From positions 1-58,491 of the forward strand of contig CAYPQM010000015.1 of assembly GCA_964412845.1 (NCBI GenBank): a stretch of DNA of 58,491 nt, written 5' to 3'. The translations under genes were made by a program, and so were the position numbers. The notes beneath the pieces were generated by a model. That model made no database searches, was not told the origin of the DNA, and saw only the letters and a program-made list of their open reading frames with translations. Positions within the stretch are counted from its first letter, which is position 1, and the number at the start of each line of letters is the position of its first letter. This stretch comes from JAWWPY01 sp964412845. GTDB taxonomy: Bacteria > Actinomycetota > Actinomycetes > Streptosporangiales > Streptosporangiaceae. Of the stretch, positions 33,206-41,663 are shown piece after piece.

Positions 33206-34111
33206 ATGAGCAGCCGGATCGCCATCTCGGCGCCTGAGGGCCGGCCGGCCCGCGCCCGGCGCGGCGGCAAGGAGCCGCGCGAGCGCAGGGAGCCGGGGCA
33301 GTTCCTGTTCAGCCCGTGGCACCTGATCTTGATCCCAATCGCGCTGGTCATGCTGATCCCGATCTTCTGGATGCTGGTGACCTCGCTGGAGACGCTGAAC
33401 GAGACCCGGCACTTCCCGCCGGACCTGCTGCCGCACACGGTGCGGCTGCGCAACTACAGCGACGTGCTGCGCCAGGTCCCGTTCGCCCGCTGGTTCGTCA
33501 ATACCGTGATCGTCACGGTGGCCAGCGTCGCGGGGAACCTGCTGTTCTGCAGCCTGGCCGGCTACGCGTTCGCCCGGATCAAGTTCTTCGGCCGTGAGGT
33601 CGTCTTCGTGCTGATCCTGGCCACCCTGATGATCCCGTTCCAGGTCGTCATGATCCCGACCTTCCTGATCGTGAAGGATCTCGGGATGATCAACACGCTG
33701 GGCGCGCTGATCGTGCCGAACCTGGCCGGCGCGTTCGGCATCTTCCTGCTCCGGCAGTTCTTCCGCACGCTGCCGGTCGAGCTGGAGGAGGCGGCGCGGA
33801 TCGACGGCGCGTCCCGGCTCAGCGTGCTCTTCAAGATCATTCTTCCGTTGTCCGGCCCGGCCCTGGCCACGGTCGCGGTCATCACCTTCCTGTGGACCTG
33901 GAACGACTTCCTGTGGCCGCTGATCACGATCTACACGCCGAACAACATGACCCTGCAGCTCGGCCTGACCACCTTCCAGGGCACCCACCAGACCAGTACC
34001 AACCTGCTGATGGCCGCGAACGTGATGAGCCTGCTGCCGGTGCTGCTGCTGTTCTTCCTGGCGCAGCGGTTCTTCATCCGCGGCATCGCCACCACCGGGC
34101 TGAAGGGCTAG
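33206..34111 (+). CDS. Sugar ABC transporter permease (MalG/UgpE type)
   Basis: 301 residues with a charged cytoplasmic N-terminal tail of about 35 residues and six helices. The EAA loop EEAARIDGASRLSVLFKIILP is conserved. The ATG at 33206 is used because the upstream in-frame ATG lies inside the inserted element. Its original ribosome site probably lay within the end of the upstream permease gene and was displaced by the insertion; GGAG at 33182-33185 inside the element is now too distant to be ideal. Expression from the operon promoter may therefore be lowered. Confidence 0.92.
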   Translation: MSSRIAISAPEGRPARARRGGKEPRERREPGQFLFSPWHLILIPIALVMLIPIFWMLVTSLETLNETRHFPPDLLPHTVRLRNYSDVLRQVPFARWFVNTVIVTVASVAGNLLFCSLAGYAFARIKFFGREVVFVLILATLMIPFQVVMIPTFLIVKDLGMINTLGALIVPNLAGAFGIFLLRQFFRTLPVELEEAARIDGASRLSVLFKIILPLSGPALATVAVITFLWTWNDFLWPLITIYTPNNMTLQLGLTTFQGTHQTSTNLLMAANVMSLLPVLLLFFLAQRFFIRGIATTGLKG

Positions 34112-34123
34112 GACGGCAGAGAC

Positions 34124-35236
34124 GTGGCAGACATCGGCCTGGAGAACGTGACCAAGGAATTCCCCGGCGGCGCATGCGCCCTCGACGACTTCTGCCTGGA
34201 GGTCCCCGACGGCGAGTTCCTCGTCCTGGTCGGGCCGTCCGGCTGCGGCAAGACGACCGCCCTGCGGCTGATCGCCGGCCTGGACAAGCCGACCTCCGGC
34301 AAGATCAGGATCGGCGATCGGGTCGTCAACGGCATCTCGGCCCGGGACCGCGACATCGCCATGGTCTTCCAGAACTACGCCCTGTACCCGCACATGACGA
34401 TCTACCGGAATCTCGCGTTCGGGCTGAAGGAACGCCGCACGCCCAAGCGTGAAATTGACCGCCGGGTGCGCGAGATGAGTTCCATCCTCAGCCTCGATGA
34501 GTTGCTGAAGCGGCGGCCGGCCCAGTTGTCCGGCGGGCAGCGGCAGCGGGTGGCGATGGGCCGGGCGCTGGTCCGCGAGCCCAAGGTGTTCCTGCTGGAC
34601 GAGCCGCTGTCCAACCTGGACGCGAAGCTGCGGGTGCAGATGCGTGCCGAGCTGAAGCGGCTGCATCAGCGGCTGGGCATCACCACCGTCTACGTGACCC
34701 ATGACCAGGTCGAGGCGCTGACCCTGGCCGACCGGGTGGTGGTGATGTCGGCGGGGAAGGTGCTGCAGATCGGCGCGCCGCAGGACGTGTACCGGCGGCC
34801 GGCCAACCTGTTCGTGGCCGGCTTCATCGGCAGCCCGGCCATGAACCTGCTGCGCGGCACCGCCAGCGGCGGGCAGATCACCGCGGGGGAGCTGTCCTTC
34901 AGCCGGCCAGGGGTGCCGGACGGGGAGGTCGTGGCGGGACTGCGTCCCGAGTCGATGACCCCGGCCCCGGCCAGCGGTCCCGCGCTGACCATGGAGATCG
35001 ACCTCGTCGAGCCGCTCGGCGAGTCGGTCCTGGTGCACGGGACGGTCGCCGGGTCGGTGGTGCAGAGCGGCGCGGAGGAGGAGAAGGCCATCATCGCCGT
35101 CGCGGGATCGCGCGCGCCGATCACGGCGATCTTCCCCGATTCGGCCCAGCCTGCTCCCGGGCAGCGCGTCCAGGTGGGCGTGCCACCGGACCGGATCTAC
35201 CTGTTCGACGCGGCCAGCGGCGCAGCAATCCAGTAG
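34124..35236 (+). CDS. Sugar ABC transporter ATP-binding protein (MsmK/UgpC family)
   Basis: A 370-residue ATPase. It shows Walker A GPSGCGKTTA, the Q-loop FQNYALYPHM, the signature LSGGQRQRVAMGRAL, Walker B VFLLDEPLSNLD and the switch His in YVTHDQ, followed by a C-terminal OB/TOBE regulatory domain. Having its own ATPase in the operon makes the importer complete, whereas many actinomycete sugar importers share a distant MsiK. It starts at a GTG 12 nt after the permease stop. Confidence 0.93.
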   Translation: MADIGLENVTKEFPGGACALDDFCLEVPDGEFLVLVGPSGCGKTTALRLIAGLDKPTSGKIRIGDRVVNGISARDRDIAMVFQNYALYPHMTIYRNLAFGLKERRTPKREIDRRVREMSSILSLDELLKRRPAQLSGGQRQRVAMGRALVREPKVFLLDEPLSNLDAKLRVQMRAELKRLHQRLGITTVYVTHDQVEALTLADRVVVMSAGKVLQIGAPQDVYRRPANLFVAGFIGSPAMNLLRGTASGGQITAGELSFSRPGVPDGEVVAGLRPESMTPAPASGPALTMEIDLVEPLGESVLVHGTVAGSVVQSGAEEEKAIIAVAGSRAPITAIFPDSAQPAPGQRVQVGVPPDRIYLFDAASGAAIQ

Positions 35237-35295
35237 CCGGCCGCGGTCGTTGTGACGTGCAGCGGCTGGCGGCGGGCCCGACCGAAGGAGCAGAG

Positions 35296-36642
35296 ATGAC
35301 GGCAGGCCGGCCACGGATCGTGATCGTCGGAGCGGGCGGATGGACGTTCCCGGTGGAGCTCGTCCGGGACATCCTGTCCTTCCCGGCGCTGGCCGGCGGC
35401 GTCCTGGCGCTGTATGACATCGACCTGAAGGCCGCTGAGCTGACCGCCACCGCGGTGCACAAGCTCATTGAGCTGGGCGGGCTGAGCACGGAAGTGGAGA
35501 TCCCCGACGATCTGCACACCGCGCTGCGCGGCGCTGATTTCGTGCTCACCGTCTTCCAGGTGGGCGGCGTCCAGGCCTACGCGATCGACCTGGAGATCCC
35601 GCGTGAGTACGGCATCGACCAGATCGTCGGGGACACGCTGGGGCCAGGCGGCGTGTTCCGCGGCCTGCGGACCATCGAGGCGCTCCGGGTGGTCGCCGAG
35701 GCCATGCGCCAGGAATGCCCGGACGCGCTGCTGCTGAACTACACCAACCCGATGTCGCCCAACATCTGGGCCACCGACCTGCTCGGCGTGCGGGTCATCG
35801 GCCTGTGCCACAGCGTGCAGAACACCGCCGAACTGCTCGCCCACGAACTTGAGGTGCCGCTGGAGGAGGTCACGTTCGACACCGCCGGGGTGAACCACAC
35901 GGCGTGGTTCACCACCTACCGGCGCGGCGATGAGGACCTGATCCCGCGGATCAGGGAGGTGATGGGCGCCCGGCACGTGGCCGAGACGATCCCGATGCTG
36001 GAGCGGTCCGATGACCCGTACGAGAGCAACGAGCGGGTGCGGGCCGAGCTGATGCAGCTGACCGGGTACTTCCACACCGAATCCAGCCACCACGCCAGCG
36101 AGTACTGGGCGTGGTTCCGCAAGACCCCGGAACTGACCCGGCACTACCTGGACCGGCACTGGGACAACCTGGAACTGTCCACCCACTCGGACAAGGCGCA
36201 GACCGACCAGGACATCGTGGACGAGGCGCAGCGGGAGGGGATCAGGCACGGCGGCGAGTTCGCGGCCCCGATCATGGACAGCATCGTGACCGGCACCCCG
36301 CGGGTGGTCTACGTCAACGTCCGCAACGGCGGCCTGATCACCAACCTGCCCGCGGACGCCTGTGTCGAGCTGGCCTGCATGGCCTACTCCGGCGGGGTGC
36401 GGCCGGTCCGGTACGGGGCGCTGCCGGCGGCCTGCGCGGCGCTCAATGAAATGCAGATCGCGGTCCAGCGGCTGACCGTCAGGGCCGCCATGACGGGCAG
36501 CCGGCAGCTGGTGCATGCGGCCGTGGCGCTGGATCCGTTGACCAGTGCCATGCAGACGCTGCCGAAAATCCACGAGATGGCGGACCGGATGCTCGAAGCC
36601 GAGGCCGAGTGGCTGCCCCAGTTCGCCGTAGGCAGCACCTGA
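35296..36642 (+). CDS. Glycoside hydrolase family 4 (NAD- and metal-dependent alpha-glycosidase)
   Basis: A 448-residue GH4 enzyme. It has the NAD-binding start IVIVGAGGWTFP, the GDTLGPGGVFRGLRT segment, NYTNPM, the metal-ligand Cys in GLCHSVQ and His in GVNHTAW, and YFHTESSHHASEY. GH4 enzymes act in the cytoplasm through transient oxidation at C3, and they tolerate many leaving groups and amino or acid substituents. Because the transporter is of the ABC type, a non-phosphorylated substrate such as alpha-galactoside, alpha-galactosaminide or alpha-uronide is expected. AAGGAG precedes the ATG at 35296. The stop overlaps the next start (TGATG). Confidence 0.9.
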   Translation: MTAGRPRIVIVGAGGWTFPVELVRDILSFPALAGGVLALYDIDLKAAELTATAVHKLIELGGLSTEVEIPDDLHTALRGADFVLTVFQVGGVQAYAIDLEIPREYGIDQIVGDTLGPGGVFRGLRTIEALRVVAEAMRQECPDALLLNYTNPMSPNIWATDLLGVRVIGLCHSVQNTAELLAHELEVPLEEVTFDTAGVNHTAWFTTYRRGDEDLIPRIREVMGARHVAETIPMLERSDDPYESNERVRAELMQLTGYFHTESSHHASEYWAWFRKTPELTRHYLDRHWDNLELSTHSDKAQTDQDIVDEAQREGIRHGGEFAAPIMDSIVTGTPRVVYVNVRNGGLITNLPADACVELACMAYSGGVRPVRYGALPAACAALNEMQIAVQRLTVRAAMTGSRQLVHAAVALDPLTSAMQTLPKIHEMADRMLEAEAEWLPQFAVGST

Positions 36643-38662
36643 TGCGCGGGAGGGCGCGGCTGACCCGGCCCCGGCGCGCCGCGGCCGCCATCGCCGCCGC
36701 GGCCGCGGCCGCGCTGACAGTGCCCAGCCTGGCCGTTCCCGCGCACGCCGCGGCCGGCCTGACGGGACATGCCCAGGCCGGGTCCGCCCTGGCGGTACCG
36801 GCCGCGGTGGCGGCGGCCCAGGCGGCCGGCCCGATCAAGCCCCCGGTGGCCCAGGGCACGCTCAGGGTGGCCGGTGATCTGCGCGACGGCCGCAGCGTGC
36901 ATGCCACCGGCCTGTCCTGGCGGCCCTCAGCCCTGCCCCGCGGCGACACGCTGCTCAGCTTCGAGGTCGGCTACGCCTGGCAGGCGTGCCGCGGCCGGGC
37001 CAGCGGGCACGGCACCGGATGCACCAAGGCGGCAGACTCCACCGCGACGCCGTTCGCGGCCCGCAGCTATATCGCCGGTCACCGGGACACCGGGAAATAC
37101 CTCCAGCTGACCGTGACGGCGGCGGAGATTGTCGAGACCGATCCGGCCACGTTCTCGTTCCGTGCCATCCGCGCCTCGGCGCATGTCGTGACCAGCGCGA
37201 CGGTGGCGGCCTACCCCCGGGGCCGGGCACCGGCGACGGAGTTCGTGAACGGGCTGCCCGAGCGCCGCACCGGATCTGACACGGAGGAATTCCAGGTTGA
37301 CCCGCCGCACTACAACACTGCGGACGGGGCAGTCACGGACCGGTACCGGATCGACAACGGCCGCTGGCGGGCCGTCCCGGCCACCGGCGTGTTCAGTACC
37401 GGCACGCTGCGCATCGGGCGGCATCAGGTGGCGGTGGCGACCTCGGACCACGCCGGGCGCGCCGCGAGGTACTTCAGCTGGCGGGTCACCCCGCTGGCCG
37501 CGCCTGAGGGGTGCACCCGGCCCGCGGGCCGGTCCTGCTGGTATCCGCCGCACCTGGACGCCACGCATCACCCGATGCGCTGGGACTGGCAGATCGGCCT
37601 GGTGACGCCGCGGCAGCGGACCGGCAAGCGGGCCGTCGACATGTACGACATCGACGGCTTCCTGACCAGCGGACGTGAGGTGCGCCAGATCCACACCCGC
37701 TGGCAGGCCAGCACGCTGGCCCACCCGAAGGCCGTCTGCTATCTCGACCTGGCCTGGGAGGACTACCGGCCGGACGCCACCCCGTCGACGCGCGGTGGCT
37801 ACTGGGCCGGTACCCAGGCCCGCGCGGCCACGCGGCCGGCGGGCACTTTTCCGGCGGGCACGCTCGGCAAGATCTACTACGGCTATCCGGAGGAGCGCTG
37901 GGTCGACTTCCGCCAGGTCGCCGGGCTCATGCCGGTGCTGANNNNNNNNNNNNNNNNNNNNNNNNNNNNNNNNNNNNNNNNNNNNNNNNNNNNNNNNNNN
38001 NNNNNNNNNNNNNNNNNNNNNNNNNNNNNNNNNNNNNNNNNCCGGAGGAGCGCTGGGTCGACTTCCGCCAGGTCGCCGGGCTCATGCCGGTGCTGAACGA
38101 GCGCATCGCCATGTGCGCACGGAAGGGATTCGACGCCGTCGAACTCGACGACATCGACAGCTTCGACCCGTCCTCAACCACCGGATTCCATCTCACCCCT
38201 GGTGATGCGCGGAACTTCCTCGCGGCCGCGTTCAACGACGTGCACCGGCACGGGATGACCGTGCTGTGGAAGAACACGCCGGGCCTGAGCTGGTGGGGCG
38301 TGCGTTACACCGACGGCGCGGTGGTCGAGGAGTGCTACATCTACAACGAGTGCTTCGCGTCCGCGCAGCGCGGCAGCCACCAGGACGGGATCACCTGCTC
38401 AGCGCTCAGCGGTGGCACGCCGTGCGGCTGGGACGACTTCACCGCTGCGGTCAGCAGGAACCAGCCCACCGGCAAGTGGGTCGGCGAGGCCGAGTACGCG
38501 GCGGATGGCTACGTGTGCAGCCCGGGCCAGAAGTGCTCCGGCCAGCATGCGTACGCCGCGTACTGCCGGGCCGTGTACGCGCCCGCGCACGGGTTCGCCG
38601 CGGTCAAGTTCGACGTGGACCTGGACGGGAAGATGTTCTACCCGTGCCCGAAGGGGAGCTGA
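36642..38662 (+). CDS. Secreted GH114-type endo-alpha-1,4-polygalactosaminidase-like enzyme
   Basis: About 621 residues once the false gap is collapsed (removing 155 nt restores one frame, ...MPVLNERIAM...). A twin-Arg-like Sec signal peptide ends near PAHA-A. An unrecognised beta-rich domain follows (about 60-290), then a TIM-barrel of the GH114 type with WDWQIGL, MYDIDGF, AVCYLDL, GFDAVELDDID (the acidic catalytic region) and VKFDVDL. GH114 enzymes cleave alpha-1,4-linked galactosamine polymers. It is co-transcribed with the importer and the GH4 gene, so it probably makes the oligosaccharides that are taken up. Confidence 0.85.
37887..38096. other. Assembly gap of 100 N inside the GH114 gene, flanked by identical 55-bp copies
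   Basis: The 55 bases 37887-37941 recur at 38042-38096 around 100 N (37942-38041). Dropping the N run and one copy keeps the GH114 reading frame and gives a natural protein sequence across the junction. The gene is therefore probably intact. Confidence 0.9.
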
Positions 38663-38695
38663 CCGCCTGCCGGGCCAGCGCAGGACGGCCCCGGG

Positions 38696-39337
38696 TCAGC
38701 ACCCGTCGTAATTCGTCCAGTTCGACGCGCCGCCGGCCGCGATGGCGTTATCGAATATCTGGTCCTGGTACGCGGGGCCGGCCACGCCGTACTCGCTGGC
38801 CGCGCCGCCGTACGCTTCCCAGGTGCCCAGCACGAACTGGTAAGCCCCACCGCCGTTACCGGGTCCCCAGGCGTAGCTGCCGCCCTCTTCGGCGTTGCGG
38901 ATGCAGACCCCGAGCGCTGAGCTGGCGGCATTCCCGCCGCTGGTAGGTGGCGTTGCGGCCGGGCTCGGGGTCGGTGCCGCCTGCTGCTGGGCTGCCTGCC
39001 GTTGCGCGAGCCTGGCGGCGGCGCGCTTGGCGGCGGCGAGCTTGGCGAGGTGCGCGCGCCGGGCGGCAGTCACGGATTCATGGACCATCCGGGAGGCAAC
39101 CTCGCGGCGGACGTCGGCCGTCAGCTGCTCGCTGGTGAGACTGGACGCCGCGCTGGTCACCGACATCGCGTAATGAGCGGGCCGGGGTGCTGCGGATCCG
39201 CCGTGCAGGGACACGAAGGCCGCAGCCACGCCTGCGAGCGTCGCTGCGGCCACTGCCGGTGCCCCGAACCTGATGCCGGGTGCCCCGAGCCTGATGCCGG
39301 GTGTCTTGGGCTTGGAATGACGGGGTGCTGCGGGCAT
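38696..39337 (-). CDS. Secreted transglycosylase-like / resuscitation-promoting-factor-like protein
   Basis: 213 residues. A long basic N-terminal region and a hydrophobic helix (AVAAATLAGVAAAFVSL) give a signal anchor. An Ala/Arg/Gln-rich helical stretch and a Pro/Thr/Ser linker follow, and the C-terminal 70 residues form a lysozyme-like domain (CIRNAEEGGSYAW...GGGAYQF...W), with Cys at both ends and the glutamate of the CIR-x-x-E pattern as the probable catalytic acid. Such proteins cut or remodel peptidoglycan. AGGAGG lies 6 nt before the ATG at 39337. It is convergent with the GH114 gene. No ydaO-type riboswitch was recognised upstream. Confidence 0.85.
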   Translation of the reverse strand: MPAAPRHSKPKTPGIRLGAPGIRFGAPAVAAATLAGVAAAFVSLHGGSAAPRPAHYAMSVTSAASSLTSEQLTADVRREVASRMVHESVTAARRAHLAKLAAAKRAAARLAQRQAAQQQAAPTPSPAATPPTSGGNAASSALGVCIRNAEEGGSYAWGPGNGGGAYQFVLGTWEAYGGAASEYGVAGPAYQDQIFDNAIAAGGASNWTNYDGC

Positions 39338-39542
39338 CACCCTCCTGTCCGTGAGGCTCCGCGTCCACCCGGCGAGCTGACGCCAGCTGACGTCAGGTGG
39401 CGCGGGCAACGCCTGTCCCGGGGAACCTACGGGGAGCCAGGCGGGAGGCGCAGGGAAACGCGGGAACAGCACACTAATCAGCAAAAGGTGTGATATATAC
39501 AGGTAACTTCCGGCCGAAACGTCGATGCCGTGCTGCCAGCGA

Positions 39543-40208
39543 CTAACCCTGCCCGGGGGTCACCAGCCCGCTTTCGTAGGCGATGACGACGAGCTGGGCG
39601 CGGTCGCGGGCGTCGAGCTTGGTCATGATGCGGCTGACGTGGGTCTTGGAGGTCAGTGGGCTCAGGAAGAGGCGGGCCGCGATCTCGTCGTTGGACAACC
39701 CGGCCGCGACCAGCACCATCACTTCGCGCTCCCGCCCGGTCAGGCCATCCAGAATCCGGTCGTTGACCGGCGGGCGCTCGGGCCGGCGGGCGAGGTCGGT
39801 GATAAGCCGCCGGGTCACGCTCGGCGAGAGCAGCGCGTCGCCGCGGGCGACGACCCGCACGGCCTGGAGCAGTTCGGCGGGCTCGGCGTCCTTGACGAGA
39901 AATCCGCTGGCTCCGGCCCGGATCGCCTGGTACACGTACTCGTCAGTTTCGAACGTGGTCAAGATGATCACCTTGACACCGGCCAGGTCGTCGTCGGCGG
40001 CAACGCGCCGGGTGGCCTCCAGCCCGTCCACGCCGGGCATCCGGATGTCCATCAGGATGACGTCGGCTCGCTCGCTGCGGGCCATCCGCAGCGCCTGCGC
40101 GCCGTCGGTAGCCTCGCCGACCACCGCGAGGTCATCGGCGGAATCGAGCAGCAGCCGGAAGCCGGCCCTGATCAGCGACTGGTCGTCGGCCAGCAGGACG
40201 CGGATCAT
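39543..40208 (-). CDS. NarL/LuxR-family response regulator
   Basis: 221 residues. The receiver domain has the acidic pair (LADDQ), the phospho-acceptor Asp in VILMDIRMPG, Thr in ILTTF and Lys in FLVKDAEP; a LuxR-type helix-turn-helix ends the protein (LTGREREVMVLVAAGLSNDEIA). Its ATG overlaps the stop of the histidine kinase gene by 4 nt, so the pair is one system. The divergent MMPL exporter gene 1.5 kb upstream is a likely target. Confidence 0.93.
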   Translation of the reverse strand: MIRVLLADDQSLIRAGFRLLLDSADDLAVVGEATDGAQALRMARSERADVILMDIRMPGVDGLEATRRVAADDDLAGVKVIILTTFETDEYVYQAIRAGASGFLVKDAEPAELLQAVRVVARGDALLSPSVTRRLITDLARRPERPPVNDRILDGLTGREREVMVLVAAGLSNDEIAARLFLSPLTSKTHVSRIMTKLDARDRAQLVVIAYESGLVTPGQG

Positions 40209-41461
40209 GACCGGGTGCCTTCCCTGAGCGTGGCTGGGCTGGGGGGCGTCGCGGGCCCGGCGGGACCGTCCTGGCGCTGGCTGTCGAGCGGGAGCGTGGC
40301 CGCGACCCGGTATCCGCCGGCGTCCGCCGGGCCGGCATCGACGATGCCGCCGACGGACGCGGCCCGTTCCCGCATCCCGATGAGCCCGTGCCCGCCGCTC
40401 GCGCTCGCCGTCGGCGAGCCACGGCCCGTGTCGGCGACATCGATCCGCAGCGCGTCATCCGCATAGCTGAGCGACACGGTGGCGCTGGCCGGCCCGGCGT
40501 GCCGGATGGCGTTGGTCAGCGACTCCTGGACGATCCGGTAGGCGGCCAGGTCCACCGCGGGCGGCAGCGGCCGCACCGGCCCGGTCACGCTGAGGCTGGT
40601 GGCCAGGCCAGCCTGGACGGCGCCGGCGATCAGGGTGTCGAGCTGGGCTACGCCGGGGGCCGGCTGGGTCGGGTCGGCCTCGTCAGCCTGCCGCAGCACG
40701 TTGAGGATCGCGCGCAGCTCGCGCAGGCCTTCCTTGCTGGCCAGCTTGATGGCCTGCAGGGCGTGGGCCGCGGCCTCCGGCCGCTCAGCCAGCACGTGGG
40801 CCGCCACACCGGCCTGAACGTTGATGGTGGCCATGGTGTGGGCGACGACGTCATGCAGTTCCCGTGCGATCCGCAGCCGTTCCTCGTCGACGCGCTGCCG
40901 GGCGTCGGCCTCGGCACGGGCCTGAATTGACGCGATGTACGCGCGGCGGTTGCTGACCGCGAGCCCGGCGAACAGCGCGGCGGCGATCAGGCCGGGAATC
41001 AGGTCGAACCCGCCGCCGGTCGGGCCGAACGGGTTGCCGGCCGCGGTGGCTGCCATCAGCACCACGAGGGTGACGCCCGCCGCGGTAACGGCCCGGCGCA
41101 CGCTTCCCGTCTTGGCCAGTCCGTACAGGGCGGCGGTCGGCAGCAGCAGGGCCGCGCCGTTGACGTAGCCGAGCACGCTGAAGACGGCGACCGCCGTGGT
41201 GGAGACGGCGAGCACGGCGACGGGATACCAGCGGCGGGCGGCCAGCACCAGGCCGGCCACGGCCACCAGGAGGAACGCCGCCGTGGGCGTGTGCTGCGGA
41301 ACCGGGTGGCCGCTCACGACCTGGTCGCTGGCGTGGTTCGGGTGTGCCTCCGCGTAGGCGGCGGCCACCAGCACGGCCGTCAGCAGCACCGCGAGCGCGA
41401 TATCGCGGACCGGGGAGGCCCACCATCGCCGCCACACCGCCAGGGCACCGTCCATAGCCAC
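40205..41461 (-). CDS. Sensor histidine kinase (HisKA_3/NarX-like)
   Basis: 418 residues. Four to five N-terminal membrane helices (about 15-190) lead into a dimerisation helix with the phospho-acceptor His in RIARELHDVVAHTMA, then the HATPase domain with DTGRG and GGHGLIGMRERA. It belongs to the DesK/NarX-like kinase class common next to actinobacterial drug or lipid exporters. It starts at an ATG 202 nt from the divergent MMPL gene; both promoters share that spacer. The signal is unknown but should be sensed in or near the membrane. Confidence 0.92.
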   Translation of the reverse strand: MAMDGALAVWRRWWASPVRDIALAVLLTAVLVAAAYAEAHPNHASDQVVSGHPVPQHTPTAAFLLVAVAGLVLAARRWYPVAVLAVSTTAVAVFSVLGYVNGAALLLPTAALYGLAKTGSVRRAVTAAGVTLVVLMAATAAGNPFGPTGGGFDLIPGLIAAALFAGLAVSNRRAYIASIQARAEADARQRVDEERLRIARELHDVVAHTMATINVQAGVAAHVLAERPEAAAHALQAIKLASKEGLRELRAILNVLRQADEADPTQPAPGVAQLDTLIAGAVQAGLATSLSVTGPVRPLPPAVDLAAYRIVQESLTNAIRHAGPASATVSLSYADDALRIDVADTGRGSPTASASGGHGLIGMRERAASVGGIVDAGPADAGGYRVAATLPLDSQRQDGPAGPATPPSPATLREGTRS

Positions 41462-41663
41462 AGCGTAGGCATCCGGAGGGCCGCCGTCGTCCGCTGAGAG
41501 TTGGCGACCGGGCTACTCCCGGTGGAGTACATCCGGCCGGCCTGCGCCGTGCGGGGTAGCCGCAGCTGTCATCCCCGGCACGACGACGCAGCGCGGCCGT
41601 CCCGGCACGCTGTCGGTAGCTGGCGGAACCGCCGCCGGCACCGCAAGCCCCCCGGAGGCTGAG

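Noticed and set aside
33092..35314. 740-codon minus-strand frame over permease and ATPase genes
   Set aside because: Composition typical of a shadow frame; both sense genes show full motif sets.
39338..39542. Possible ydaO (c-di-AMP) riboswitch upstream of the Rpf-like gene
   Set aside because: Such riboswitches are common before rpf genes, but the conserved GGGGAACC-like core lies on the wrong strand here, and the remaining conserved blocks are missing.
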